Shown here in pieces: positions 45,774-56,815 of a DNA stretch of 64,000 bases. The stretch lies in assembly GCF_002127325.2 (NCBI RefSeq), contig NC_035434.2:151229116-151293115 (forward strand), read 5' to 3'. The DNA comes from Helianthus annuus. Its lineage: Eukaryota; Streptophyta; Magnoliopsida; Asterales; Asteraceae. The translations under genes and the position numbers were made by a program. A model generated the notes under the pieces. That model saw only the letters and a list, made by a program, of their open reading frames with translations. It did no database searches and had not been told where the DNA came from. Each line of letters opens with the position of its first letter. The first letter of the stretch is position 1.

Positions 45774-48700
45774 TTTGTTGTTGCTGCTATTATTAAAATC
45801 TACTGTTTGTTGACTTTTACAAATAGACATGAAATTTTAAACTTTTTGGTTGGAAATTATTACTTACTTTATAACTGGTTGTCCGTGTTCGTGTTCGCCG
45901 TTGAGGAAATAAATGTGTTCATGAACACTTATTGAACTAGATAAACTGTAGGTGTTTGTTCATCAAACAAATGAACGTATCGGGTTCGTTCATAGGGATT
46001 TAAACGAACCAAACGTTCAACGAAGAGTTCTGAACCGTTCGGTGGGAAGTTTGTTTATGTTCGTCCGTGTAACAAATGAATGAACGCGAACGTAAAATTT
46101 TGTTTGTTAGGTTAAACGAACGAACATGAACAGTGGTTGCGTTTGTTCGTTTATGTTTGTGAATGTTTGGTAATGTTTTTATTTATGTTTGCTCATTTAT
46201 GTTCATTTGTGTTCGTTCATTTACAGGTTTTATATTGTTTTAAGTTTTTAAAAATTTGAAACCCTAGCTAGTTATGCTATATGCCTCCCCCAACATCCCT
46301 TATTTGACCATTTCAATTTAAGTTTGTGTTAAAGCTTGACAAACTTCTTAATTTTGCGTTAATCCTGTTTTTGATAATTATGTCAAATTGTGTTCGGATA
46401 ATTATGTTAAGTGCTTGTTTATTTTTTGGTGGATTCTTCGTAATCTTTGTGATGAAAAAGTACAAATTTTATTCTAAAATGAATATTTGTTTGTGTGTAT
46501 TCATTTGTGTTTGTAAAAATTGTGTTCGGAACTTCGGATAATTATGTTAAGTGCTTGTTTATTTTTTGGTGGATTCTTCGTAATCTTTGTGATGAAAAAG
46601 TACAGATTTTATTCTAAAATGAATATTTGTTTGTGTGTATTCATTTGTGTTCGTAAACGTTGTTTGTCTTCATTTATGTTCGTGAACATTTGTTTGAGTT
46701 CATTTGCTTTTGGTAAGTGTTCGCGAACAGTTGATGAACACGTTAATTTTCTTAATGAACGAACACGAACAAGAAATCTCGTTTGGTAAACGTTTGTGAA
46801 CAGTTCACGAACTGGTTCATTCCTCTTGTTTTTTTTTGGTAAAGGTTTTTTTTAGGTTTTTGGGGGGTGGGGGGGGGGTTAGGTTTTTTGGGGGTTTTTT
46901 GGTGAGGTATAGTTTTTTTTTTTTGTTTTTTTGCCCGGGGGGGTGGGGGTGGGGGGGTTTAGGTTTTTGGGTGGGTGGGGGGGGGGGGTTAGGTTTTTGG
47001 GTGATGGTGGGGTGGGGGTGGGTGTTTAGGTTTTTGGTGGTGATGTAGTGGGTTTAGTTTTAGGTCATTGGACACTTGTCACTCTATAAATCCTTCTTAC
47101 ACTTCTTACAATTAGAAGCCTTTGTAGAATAACTTGACCCATGTTTTTGCAGCTTTAATTTTAACTGCCGAGGATTTATTGTCAAACTATTTAGTATTGT
47201 TATTTGGGATTGAATCAGCATTGGTCTTCTTTTGGCTTGAGTTTTATGTTTTTAGAATTATTTTTTAATGATTTTTAACGCGAATGGTAACGAGACATAG
47301 ACATCTGTTTTTATATATATTTTGTCTACAAGTTTCTTGTTTGGTGATATTGATGAGTGGTTTGTTATACTTGTATTTAAACAGCAAGAAGAAAAAACGA
47401 GCTCAACGTGCAACTGGAGGAGATAAAGGCGGTAGAGGACTTCGTCAGTTTAGTATGAAAGGTTTGTTCTTTCCTTATTTTTATCTCGGCTAGATGTTGC
47501 AATTTCGACTCGTTTATAGGTAATCGGGTTGATTTGATATTTTTGCTCTAAGAAGTAAGAAGTCAAATGGGTAGGGATGCAAATGAACTGAACGATCAGC
47601 GAACAGTTTGTGAATCATTTGGCGGGAAGTTCGTTTAGTTAAATGAACGAACAAGAACAGTGGCCGTGATCGTTTAATTATGTTCATGAATGCTCGGTAA
47701 CGTGTTCGTTTGTGTTGGATAGTTCATTAGTGCTTTTAGTTTTTATATTTTTTTAAATACTTCAAAGTTACGATAACAACAACTTTACCTAGTTATTCCC
47801 ACCTATAGCTATACAGCTATTAGTAGGGTCTGGGGAGGGTGAGATGTAGGCACAACTTACCTCTATCTTAAGGGATAGAGAGGCTGCTTCCTACGAGACC
47901 CCCGACTCTAAATAAGTCTAAAGCTCCTAAACCAAGAAAAAATGACTTGGCTTAGAATCACACCCAGAAAAAAACGAATACAAATCTAAAGCTCCTAAAC
48001 CAAGAAAACCCCTACAAATCTTTAACCTTAATCCTACGTCTTCACAATCCTCAACCATGTCCTCAAAGAGGTGTAAGTCTAATAAATCCTTTCTAACTCG
48101 CTCTTCCCAAGTTAGTTTCGGCCTGCCTCTACTCCTCCCCTCCATGGTGAGAGTTTCTACCGATCTAACAGTAGTTGTCACTTGTCTCCTCCTTACATGC
48201 CCAAACCATCTCAATCTCCCCTCCCTTATCTTATCATCTGAAATACTAGTCACTCCCAATCTTTCCCTAAAAACCTTATTTTTTATCCTATCCAACCTAG
48301 TGTGCCCACACATCTACCTTAGCATCCTCATCTCTGCTACCTCCAGCTTACGCGCTTGTATATTCTGTTACGATAAATAAATGTTTAATAAGGTATATTC
48401 TGTTAATAAACGCTTGTTTGTGTTCGTTTGTTTCCATTTGTGTTCATGAATGTTCGTTGCCTAATGTTAACAAACGAACACGTTCATTTTCTTAACGAAC
48501 ATAAAATCTCCTTTGGTAAGTGTTCATGAACAGTTCGCGAACACATATATTTCCATAACAAACGAACACGTACAAGATCTTGTTCGTGTTCGTTTGCAGC
48601 CCTACAAATGGGTAAGTAATAAGAGCTAAAATGGAAACGGGTCGAACGGGTCATACATGTGAAAGTCTTTAATTTGTATTTAAAAAGCATAAAACCTGCT

Positions 48701-51700
48701 ACATTGTTTTACTATTTTTTTTGTTTCTTTTTGTAATAATGAAGCTTTTGTATTTCATATCTAACGCATTAAATAATATAAGTTTCAAAAAGAAAGACAA
48801 AAGGTTACCTAACCGGTGTTGACATGTACTGAACCGTTTTGATATGTTACCCAACCCGCCCATTTTGCCAATTGTAATGTGGGTTGACTGCTAATGCTTT
48901 TTTTTTTGTGTCATGCCTAGTGTGCGAGAAAGTGGAAAGCAAGGGAAGAACTACTTATAATGAGGTCAGAGGATATGTTATTATATATTTTTTTTCTGTG
49001 ATTTATCCCTTTAGTTCTAGATTGCTCTCTTTATCAGTCATTCTTTTCACTAGTCCACAAACTAAAATCTTACTTTCATGTTCTCAAATGCACTATGTGC
49101 TTGAGGAAACTAGTTTGTAACATGAAGGTAATGTTGACAAAGTAAATGGATTTCTAATCTTAATAACAAAAATATGTTTTTTTTTTCTAATTCTTTCCAA
49201 GATTAAATACTAGTAGGCTACTAACTCTCAGTGTTTCGCATTATATATATATTCGTTTAAATTAGTTTTCCACTTGTCAAATGTTATGCGCGTAGCATGC
49301 AACAACAACCATACCCAGTATAATCCCGCCTATTGCCGAACTATTGGTGGGGTCTGGGGAGGGTGGGATGTAGGCAAGTCTTACCTCCATCCCAGGAGAT
49401 AGAGAGACTGCTTCCAGTGAGACCCCCAGGCCCCAACTCCAAAACCATATCTAGACATAACAATCAAATAAAACACACATAGGCAGATAACACCTCATGA
49501 AGACACACATGCAAGCGATAACACGCATAAAACATTAAAAAAACTAAGATCCTAAGTTGAGAATCTAATACAAAAATCAGACTCTTCTCTTAAAAGTCCT
49601 TATCCTTAATCCTACGTCTCCATGAACTCCTATCCTCAACCATGTCCTCGGAAAGTTGTGGCCTATTACGTTTCTCCCAAGTGAGTTTCGGTCTACTTCT
49701 TACCCTCTTTCCCTCAACAGGGATAGCTTCTACGGTTCTAACCCTGGTTGTTGTCTGTCTCCTCCTGACATGCCTAAACCATCTCAACCTCCTCTTCCTT
49801 ATCTTCGCTATCGATAACTATGAACATACATTACTTCCAATACCGGACGTATCGCATGCTATGCGCATAGATAGTGACGTAGCCCACCGCATCCAGGTTA
49901 AATTTTTAACTACCTTGTCGCTATTCGCTATCGATAACTATGTGTATGTTAAAGCTTATAGTTGTTTTTAGTTCTGAAATTTGCTTTTATATTAATATAT
50001 TTGAAACAATATTTTATGCATCTTTTTTTTTGTTTTTTTTTTAAAGCTTAGAATTTTTGTTAATAAAGTCGGTGCATTTACCCAACATATAGTATGTGTC
50101 TAGGTTTATCTTATTCGAACTACTAGCCACTCCTAACCTTTCCCCCAAAGCCTCATTTCTTATTCGGTCTAACCTTGTGTACCCGCACATCAACATCAAC
50201 CTCAGCATCCTCATTTCTGCACCCTCCATTTTGTGTGCTCGTATCTTCTTGATGGCCGAATAGTATGTCACATATAACATAGTAGGTCTAACTGCAACCC
50301 TATGAAATTTCCCTTTTAATGGCCTAGTAATAAAGCAATTGCTAAAGTGTGCATTAGCTTCGATCACACAGACGTATAAGTATTCATATGCTTCTTACAA
50401 TGAACCGCCGTTTACATCTCTTTAGAAAGAACTGTGTAAATTATTTAAAAAAAGTTTGGTTTCCAGGTTGCAGATGAACTTGTAGCTGAATTTTCTGATC
50501 CTGGTGATGGCGATCAAGCTCCTGATCAGGTGTGTGTGTGTGTGTGTGTATATATATATTGGGGATGGATCATGAGAAAACTCTTCTTCGTGTGAAAACT
50601 AAAAAACTCCCAAAAAAAAACTTAAAAAGCACACCATGTTTTTGTCAGCATTTTTGGTTGTAAATCTAGCATTTTTAAGATACAAAAAAAGCTTTTTCTT
50701 GAAAAAAAAAGGCAAATTGGATTTAAATAATCCCAACTTGCTCAATTTGGCCGATGATAATCCCAACTCAGTTATTGGCCGATAATAATCCGAACTGGTC
50801 CACTTTTGGCCGATATCCGCCGTTAGAAATAGCTTAACGGAGTTAAGCTTTTTTCCGAATTACAAACGATGTTTTATGGATTTTGATCAGAACGAGGATA
50901 CGAGTTGATTGATATAAAATTTACCTCGAAATACTGCCTCAAACGACGAAAACGGTGCTTCAATTCGGGTGTTTAAACTTCCAATTAATAAAAATCAAGT
51001 CGTTTGAAGCACCGTTTCGAGGTAAGTTTTACATAAATCGAATCGTATCCTCGTTCTGATCAAAATCTATAAAACATCGGTTTGTAATTCAGAAAAAAGC
51101 TTAACTCCGTTAAGCTATTTTTAACGACGGACTATTATCGGCCAAAAGTGGACCAGTTCGGATTATTATCGGCCAATAACTGAGTTGGGATTATTATCGG
51201 CCAAATTGAGCAAGTTGGGATTATTTAAATCCAATTTGCCAAAAAAAAATTAGTATGACACATGTGCAACACTACGAAAAAATTAGTAAAACATCTTTTT
51301 TGAATCTTAAAAATGTAGATTTACAGCCAAAAATGTTTAAAAAAAAGTTGGTGTGTTTGGGAGATTTTTTTGGGAGTTTTTTTTGTTTTCTCACGAAGAA
51401 GTGGTTTTCTCATGATCCTCTCCCTATATTTTTTTTCCTTCAAACATTTGTTGAACCACACGAAAACTGCATTCTTATTTAGATATTTTTTCTGCAACTA
51501 CTGAATATTTGTCACAGAAACAATATGATGAGAAGAATATCCGTCGACGGGTGTATGATGCACTAAATGTTCTCATGGCTATGGATATTATTTCGAAAGA
51601 TAAAAAGGAAATACAGTGGAGAGGTCTGCCTCGAACTAGTTTGAACGATATCGAAGAACTAAAGGTTTCTCTTTATTCTTTTTCACATGCAAAGTGTACA

Positions 51701-54700
51701 TTGGGCAAAACGGGCGGGTTTGGTGGCGGGTCTGTTAACTGCTCGGGTGGACCCAAAACACTTTTTGTTCAAACTTACTAAATCTTTTGTTAAGTGGTTA
51801 GTGTGTCGTATATGATACTGGAAAATATGTTTTATTAGTAACAATTTTGTGTTTTGAATAAAATGATTAGAAGGATCTATGCATTAAAAGTTGACTTTTG
51901 GTCAACTTTTGACCAGTTGACCTCTCCTTTCTTAGTTTTTATTTATTCATTCCTTTTTTACATCTGTTACCGAACGAACACAAACAAGACCGTGTTCGTG
52001 TTCATTTGTTAAGGATGTATATGTGTTCACGAACTGCTCATGAACACTTACCAAACGAGATTTTCAGTTCGTGTTCGTTTGTTAAGGAACTGAATGCGTT
52101 CATGTTCGTTTGTGTGCGTTTGTTAATTTCAAGCAACGAACGCAAACGGACGTTCATAAACATAAATGAAAACAAACAGACACAAACAAACGTTCATGAA
52201 CAAAATATAGATACACGGATACTTATTAAATATTTTATTTGTCAGAATCTTGAAGTATTTAAATAAAACTAGGATTTCCCCACCGCGCATTGTAGCGGGG
52301 AATCCGTGTACGAATCAAACAATAAAGATCAGCTTTTTAAACTACTATATTACATTACAATATACAGGTAGAGGATCCTGTAAAAAGTGCTCAAAGTGTG
52401 AGAAGTGTGAGAAGTGTATTATAACACTATATATAATACTATATAACACCATATAAACATTGTATAACAATATGTAACACCATATAATACCATATAACAC
52501 TATGTAACATTATATATCATTATATAACAAATATAACACTATAGTTTGTCTGATAGCATGTCTATGATAGATGTATAGTGATATATTTGTTATATAATGT
52601 TATATAGTGTAACATAGTGTTATATAGTATTATATGGTGTTACATATTGTTATATGGTGTTTATATGGTGTTATATAGTATTATATATAGTGTTATAATA
52701 CACTTCTCACACTTTAGGCCCTTTTTACACTATCCTTACCCACAATATATATTCAAAACCAACTTGTAATAATTAATAATGACCAGTTTTAAAACATCAA
52801 TTTTAGAAAACATAAAAGTAAATTTATAATTTTTTTTTCGGTGGGTACCGGATTAGTTTATTTTCTAAAAAATTATAACGCGAATTAGTTGTAAAAAAAT
52901 AACAAACGAAAGTTATAATAGGAAAATGAAACTATTGGGTTAAAGGCCTATATTATTTAAAGTCTAAGGGATTAGTCTGAAACTTAAAAAAAATTTTGGC
53001 GTTGTATATAAAACGGTTTAAAAAGGGTAATAATAACTTTATTAGAGTTCAGGGGACGTTTAATAAGTTTATCAAAATTCAAGGGTAAGAATGTAAGTTG
53101 TTTTAAAAAAAACTAACAAAAGTTGAGGGGGGCAAAATGGTAAGAACCAAAACTTTGGTGGTTAAAACATAAAAAAACAATTTTTGTGAGATGGTTACAA
53201 ATGCCACTCAAATATGAGTAAATTACAAAATTGCCATAAAGAATAAAAAAGTTAAGTATGTGAGTGGGTGGCATTCTTGTAATTAAATTCAAAAGAATGG
53301 ATATTATATATATTGTAGCTAGTGATGTGTTTTTATGGGTTAAGTTATTCTATAAGAGCCTGTGTAGTGGGGCGCTATGTGCCCCTATAAAGCCCCAATG
53401 GCGCCCACAACACCACTACGAAGGGCGTTATGAGGCCAAAAAAGGGGGGGAGCGCTATATATGGCGCCGTGATGGGGGGATGATTTCAAAAATGGACCAA
53501 TAAAAAAAAGCAAGTGTTTTTTTAATTAATTAATAAAATTGAAAATTAATAATTAGGTAATGATAGGTAGGTGCTTTATGACTATGGGCTCTAGTGATAT
53601 AGTGCCCCATAAAGCCCCTGTGTGACGTGGCACGACACGTGTCGCATAACGCCCCACAAGGGGCTTTATGACTACGGATGGCCTAAAGGCTCCTAATTGT
53701 AAGAAGTCTTTATAGAGTGACAAGTGTCTATGAACCTAAACCCACTACACCACCACCCAAAACCTAAACACCCCCGCCCCACCACCACCCAAAAACCTAA
53801 AACACCCCCCCCCCCCCCCCTCCCTCGACAAAGAAAAGGGTAGGTGATTTGGGGGGGGGGGTTAGTATTTTGGGTGGTGGTGGGTGCTTGGTTTTTTTTT
53901 TGTGTGTTGTGGGTTTTTTAGGAGCCTTTGTACACTTCTTATTTTTAGGAGTCTTTGTATTTAATCCTAATCCGTGTTTTTATATATAGTATAATATAAA
54001 AAATTAAAAACAATGACGAACTATTGAACATAAACGAACACGTTAACAAACATTCACCAACATAAATGAATGAACACGGCCTCTATTCATGTTCGTAACT
54101 AAACAAACAAAATTTCTTAGTGCTCGTTTATTAATTAAACGAACGAACACAAACGAATTTCCCGCCGAACGGTTCATGAATTGTTTGTTGAACGTTTGGT
54201 TCGTTTGCAGCCCTAAGATAAACGTACCTGGTTCATAAGTAAATGTGTCGTAATTGCTCTTTTTTCGGTACATGTATAAAGTAATAAAGTTAATATCAAG
54301 ACATCTACGAATCTATTGTCGTTTGATTAGTTTCTTCTTTTTATTTACGTCACAGAGTGAGCGACTTGCTCTCAAGAACCGAATTGAGAAGAAAAAAGCT
54401 TATTTAGGAGAGCTCGAAGATCAAGTGAGAACCGTTCTCTATATTAGGAATTACTTTTCGATCCATGTTTCACTTCTGTGTTTTTTTTTTTCTTTTATAA
54501 AGCGCGTAGGTCTTCAAAATCTCATCAAACGAAACGAGCAATTATACAGCTCAGGAAATACACCAAGTGGCGGTGTGGCTTTACCGTTTATACTGGTCCA
54601 GGTATGATTGCTTTGAACCCGTATTATTGTCTTTCTTGCTAAATAATGATAAAAAACATTTTAACTTTTTTTTTTCGTGTTTGGTAAGTGTAGACCCGTC

Positions 54701-55498
54701 CTCATGCCACCGTCGAGGTGGAAATTTCAGAAGATATGCAGCTTGTTCATTTCGACTTCAACAGGTTAGCTCATGGTTTGTGGTTTTAGCTTATTAAATT
54801 TTGTAAAATGCCATTTTCGTCCCTGAGGTTTGGCCAGTTTTGTGACTTTTGCCAAAAGGTTTGTTTTTTTCGCATCTGGATCCAAAAGGTTTGAAATACT
54901 GTCATTTTCATCCGGCTAGTTAACTCCATCAGTTTTTCTTCGTTAAGTCAAGGGTATTTTTGTAATATTTGTTAACTTAAAGGGCAATTTGGTCTTTTGA
55001 ATGCATGTACATTATGCTTGTGCATAAAGTGAAAAAGACTGAATTGCCCTTTAAGTTAACAAAAAAGACGGAAATACCCCTGATTTAACGAAGAAAAATG
55101 GATGAAGTCAATGAGCTGGACGGAAATGGCAAGATTTCAAACCTGTTGGATCCAGATGCGAAAAAACAAACCTTTGGACAAAAGTCGCAAAATTGACCAA
55201 ACCTCAAGGACGAAAATGGCATTTTACTCTAAATATTATATTTGATTGCGATAATGATTGATGTTGACTTTGGTCTAATTTCAGCACACCCTTTGAGCTA
55301 CATGATGACAATTATGTCCTCAAGGCCATGAAGTTAGGTAACGGACCGAACACTGTTTGTACAGATGGAGGTGCGGGGTCCAGCATGTTACAGCCCCAAG
55401 TCCCGTTGCCGCCAAGGTCCACCGTAGCACACGGTAGACCTCCGCCATCACCGCCACTTCCTGGCATACTAAAGGGACGTGTTAAGTATGAGCATTAG
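45427..55498 (+). CDS. DP: DP-type transcription factor (E2F dimerisation partner)
   Basis: Predicted nuclear protein that pairs with E2F at TTTSSCGC sites to control S-phase genes. Exons: 45427-45641, 47385-47461, 48921-48964, 50467-50529, 51518-51664, 54356-54424, 54503-54601, 54694-54764, 55285-55498. All borders are GT/AG; total 999 nt, 332 aa. A basic KKKKRAQR stretch (73-80) precedes the winged helix [13 protein letters not shown] (90-102) to WRGLP (about 168-172), with the DNA-contact motif [11 protein letters not shown] at 142-152. The heptad-like dimerisation helix spans about 183-222 ([20 protein letters not shown]), followed by the DP C-domain ([16 protein letters not shown]) and a proline-rich end. 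Length falls between the two Arabidopsis DPs. No damage was seen in the exons. Introns carry hAT, RTE, Helitron, PIF, foldback and MULE insertions. Confidence 0.93.
45691..45776. repeat. (AAT)n / (ATT)n microsatellite in DP intron 1
   Basis: About 11 AAT units, then a short break, then about 16 TTA units on the same strand. The two halves are inverse complements and could fold back. Reading frames of poly-I/N/Y across it are artefacts. Confidence 0.95.
46388..46655. repeat. 140-bp tandem duplication in DP intron 1
   Basis: Two nearly identical copies with a period of 140 bases, each holding cggataattatgttaagtgc and ggtggattcttcgtaatc. Only a few differences, so recent. The repeated short peptide frames in them are not genes. 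Confidence 0.92.
46836..47125 (+). repeat. G-rich repeat in DP intron 1, related to 53680-53960
   Basis: Long G runs (up to about 10) alternating with ttaggtttttgg, then 'gacacttgtcactctataaa' and 'tcttacaattagaagccttt'. The same pieces occur in inverse orientation at 53690-53960 inside the Helitron in intron 5. It may be a decayed Helitron end of the same family. Potential quadruplex former. Confidence 0.6.
47572..48604. mobile_element. hAT-type element in DP intron 2, 1033 bp
   Basis: Perfect 8-bp flanks CAAATGGG at 47564-47571 and 48605-48612. Ends TAGGGATGCAAATGAAC and, from the right, TAGGGCTGCAAACGAAC. Subterminal regions are full of gttcgtttg/cgaacgaac words. An RTE LINE fragment is nested inside. 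Near its left end is TTTGGCGGGAA (47618-47628), an E2F-type site. Confidence 0.92.
47770..48375 (-). pseudogene. RTE-type LINE 3' fragment nested in the hAT element
   Basis: The minus strand reads [20 protein letters not shown], then [15 protein letters not shown] and [16 protein letters not shown], the conserved C-terminal tail of RTE-clade LINE polyproteins. The 3' UTR (gaccctactaatagctgt-type sequence, 47770-47930) follows on the same strand. It is 5' truncated as usual, with no RT core left. Confidence 0.85.
49295..50370 (-). pseudogene. Second RTE LINE 3' fragment, interrupted, in DP intron 3
   Basis: Same family as 47770-48375. '[11 protein letters not shown]'-like and '[20 protein letters not shown]' sequence lie at 50120-50260, and '[20 protein letters not shown]' lies at about 49787. 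Between them, 49805-49990 is foreign sequence bounded by two 'cgctatcgataactatg' words. The 3' tail 'gtggggtctggggagggtg' lies near 49350. In-frame breaks throughout. Confidence 0.82.
49805..50040. mobile_element. Small insertion splitting the RTE fragment
   Basis: Bounded by TTCGCTATCGATAACTATG at about 49805 and 49925. It separates two parts of one LINE reading frame. It resembles the 'gctatcg...aacaactat' ends of the MULE MITE at 7769, but no clean duplication was found. Confidence 0.4.
50530..50560. repeat. (GT)n(TA)n microsatellite starting at the DP exon 4 splice donor
   Basis: The exon 4 donor GT is itself the first unit of a run of about nine GT units, followed by (AT)n. Alternative donor choice within the run is possible in principle. 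Confidence 0.9.
50561..51424. mobile_element. Outer foldback MITE in DP intron 4
   Basis: The left arm starts GGGGATGGATCATGAGAAAA. The right arm, read inversely, starts GGGAGAGGATCATGAGAAAA. Arms continue with 'tcttcttcgtg' and 'aaaatgtagatttacagcc'-type matches for about 140 bases. The middle is occupied by another element (50711-51240), so the original was about 330 bp. Confidence 0.8.
50711..51240. mobile_element. Inner foldback MITE, 530 bp
   Basis: The ends GGCAAATTGG and CCAATTTGCC open inverted arms of more than 100 bases ('ggccgataataatccgaact'). Inner arms repeat 'agcttaac(g)gagttaagc' and 'cgaggatacga' parts. Flanking poly-A of nine bases on both sides may be a 9-bp duplication but is uninformative. 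It lies exactly in the middle of the outer MITE. Confidence 0.85.
51960..52215. mobile_element. Fragment of the TAGGGxTGCAAA hAT family in DP intron 5
   Basis: Dense 'gttcgttt' and 'aacgaacac' words, like the subterminal parts of 47572-48604, without complete ends. Similar scraps lie at 45880-46180, 46670-46815 and 54000-54217. Confidence 0.6.
52365..52741. mobile_element. Long foldback element, 377 bp
   Basis: 8-bp flanks ACAATATA at 52357-52364 and 52742-52749. Arms start with 'gtaaaaagtg..caaagtgtgagaagtgt' and its inverse, and continue as inverse AT-rich series (tataacaccat / atggtgttata) meeting near 52555. Almost the whole element is one hairpin. The 8-bp duplication suggests hAT. Confidence 0.82.
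53356..53683. mobile_element. PIF/Harbinger MITE, 328 bp
   Basis: 3-bp flanks TAA at 53353-53355 and 53684-53686. Ends GAGCCTGTGTAGTGGGGC and, from the right, GGCCATCCGTAGTCATAAAG. GC-rich inside, with 'ggggctttatgactac' repeated in inverse form. No coding content. Confidence 0.8.
54000..54217. mobile_element. hAT family fragment with E2F-type site, DP intron 5
   Basis: Ends on the right with GTTCGTTTGCAGCCCTA, as does 47572-48604. Contains TTTCCCGCC at 54158-54166, a consensus E2F site. The left end is not clear. Confidence 0.65.
54801..55229. mobile_element. MULE-type MITE in DP intron 8, 429 bp
   Basis: Inverted arms of about 110 bases start gtaaaatgccattttcgtcc on the left and gagtaaaatgccattttcg read from the right. 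No perfect 9-bp duplication remains (TATTAAATT and TAAATATTA flank it). Same family as the one-ended fragment at about 11488. Confidence 0.8.
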
Positions 55499-56443
55499 TC
55501 GATACGACCTCTATTGTATATTGTGTAGGCATATTCTGCTTTGTTAATGTCGAAAATTATTATAAAATTTTTGTTTTTGGATCGATATTGGAAACTTCTC
55601 ATTTACGTTCAAGACTATATATATTGGCTCCATAATGAGGGCCGGCTAGAGGCTCTTGTTTTGCTGTTAGATATCGAAGAAGCTCAAATATGAGCGTGCG
55701 TTTCGCTTATCTGGAATCGAGTTTGCTTTGTTGGAAATGGTTAATATAGATGTTTTGAGTTATTCAAGCTTTTGGGTTGAGCTTGCATCATCAAGCATTG
55801 TTGTATATGCGATCAAGCTTACATTATCGAGCATAGTTGTGTAAGAGAATAAGAGATCAAGCTCGTTAATATAGGCTTGAGCTAATTTCGACTCGTTTGG
55901 AGCTCCGGTTTGATTTTTCATATTGTGACTAGTTTAAAAGAGCTCACTTAAAAATAGAAGTTTTTAAATCGTCTAGATTGATAACTTTACATAATCTTTA
56001 ATAATCTTTATTGGATTTTAAATAACTATGATAGGCCTTTTATTTAATAAGAGAGAATGCTCTGTTAGGCTTGCATGAAGATAATGCAACATGCATTTTT
56101 TAAGTGTCAATGCTCACATTCTTTACTATGGTTTTAATTACTATGGTGTATTAATTTCTTTTATCCTTGATAACCAAAGCCAAAGGGAAGTGATAAATAA
56201 ACTCCAAAATGTTACTTTTTGCTTACATAAATTTGTATTTTCACTAGAAAAACGTACACACATAATAGCTAAGACGAAGGGGGTGTCATGTGGACAAAAT
56301 TGGAGAAAAATTGGAGAAAACCATAAATGTTATCATATATTTAGTTTCATATTTTTTTTTAACCAAAATAAATTACATATCTGTTATTATTTTTAAAGTT
56401 ATACAGTAAAATTATACATTTTTATCTTTAGTTCGTGTATGCT
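55499..56443. other. DP 3' UTR and intergenic DNA
   Basis: No gene recognised. It presumably includes the DP 3' UTR (no firm polyadenylation site called). A short frame at 56091-56396 is not supported. Confidence 0.4.
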
Positions 56444-56815
56444 CAGGGCCGGCTAATCCGTGCCGTCGTACGAGGCCCAAGTTTTCAAAGGGCTGGGCCC
56501 GAAAGGTTTTATAAGCTTATATATATTTATTAAATTATATATTTAGTATATGTATCCATTTGTTATGCAAAAAGAATGTTGGTGGAGTGGAAAAAACAAT
56601 CTTAATATAATATAATGTAATGTAATGTAATGTAATGTAATATAATATAATAATGTAATGTAGAGGTCTCATGTTCAAGTCTTGACTCTTCCACCACTAA
56701 GGTTTTATTTTTTTAATTCACCACTAAGGTTTTATTTTTTAACCACAATTTTGGGTCCAATTCTTTTTATCGTCTGAGGCCCAATTTTTTTTGTAAGTTC
56801 TCAGGGACGGCTATG
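56444..56815. mobile_element. hAT-type element, 372 bp
   Basis: 8-bp flanks TGTATGCT (56436-56443) and TGTATGGT (56816-56823) match at 7 of 8 bases. Ends CAGGGCCGGC and, from the right, CATAGCCGTCCC. Same family as 38791-39109, including the 'ggtggagtggaaaaaacaat' and 'atgttcaagtcttg' tRNA-box-like pair. Confidence 0.85.

Larger units (their letters stand above)
52269..53996 (-). mobile_element. Non-autonomous Helitron in DP intron 5, about 1.73 kb
   Basis: The minus strand ends with a GC-rich hairpin (CCCCGC ... GCGGTGGGG), GAAATC and CTAG (52272-52269) followed by host T. The 5' end is placed near 53996, where the minus strand has TATACTATATATAAAAACAC, a common Helitron start pattern, but the leading TC seems mutated, so this end is approximate. 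Contains a foldback element and a PIF MITE. No Rep/helicase. Confidence 0.6.

Noticed and set aside
45593..45935. Poly-N/I/Y frames
   Set aside because: Translation of an (AAT)n/(ATT)n microsatellite in an intron.
46326..46789. Two similar hydrophobic frames (repeated '[18 protein letters not shown]')
   Set aside because: They arise from a 140-bp tandem duplication inside DP intron 1, with no splice or start context, so they are not a small membrane protein pair.
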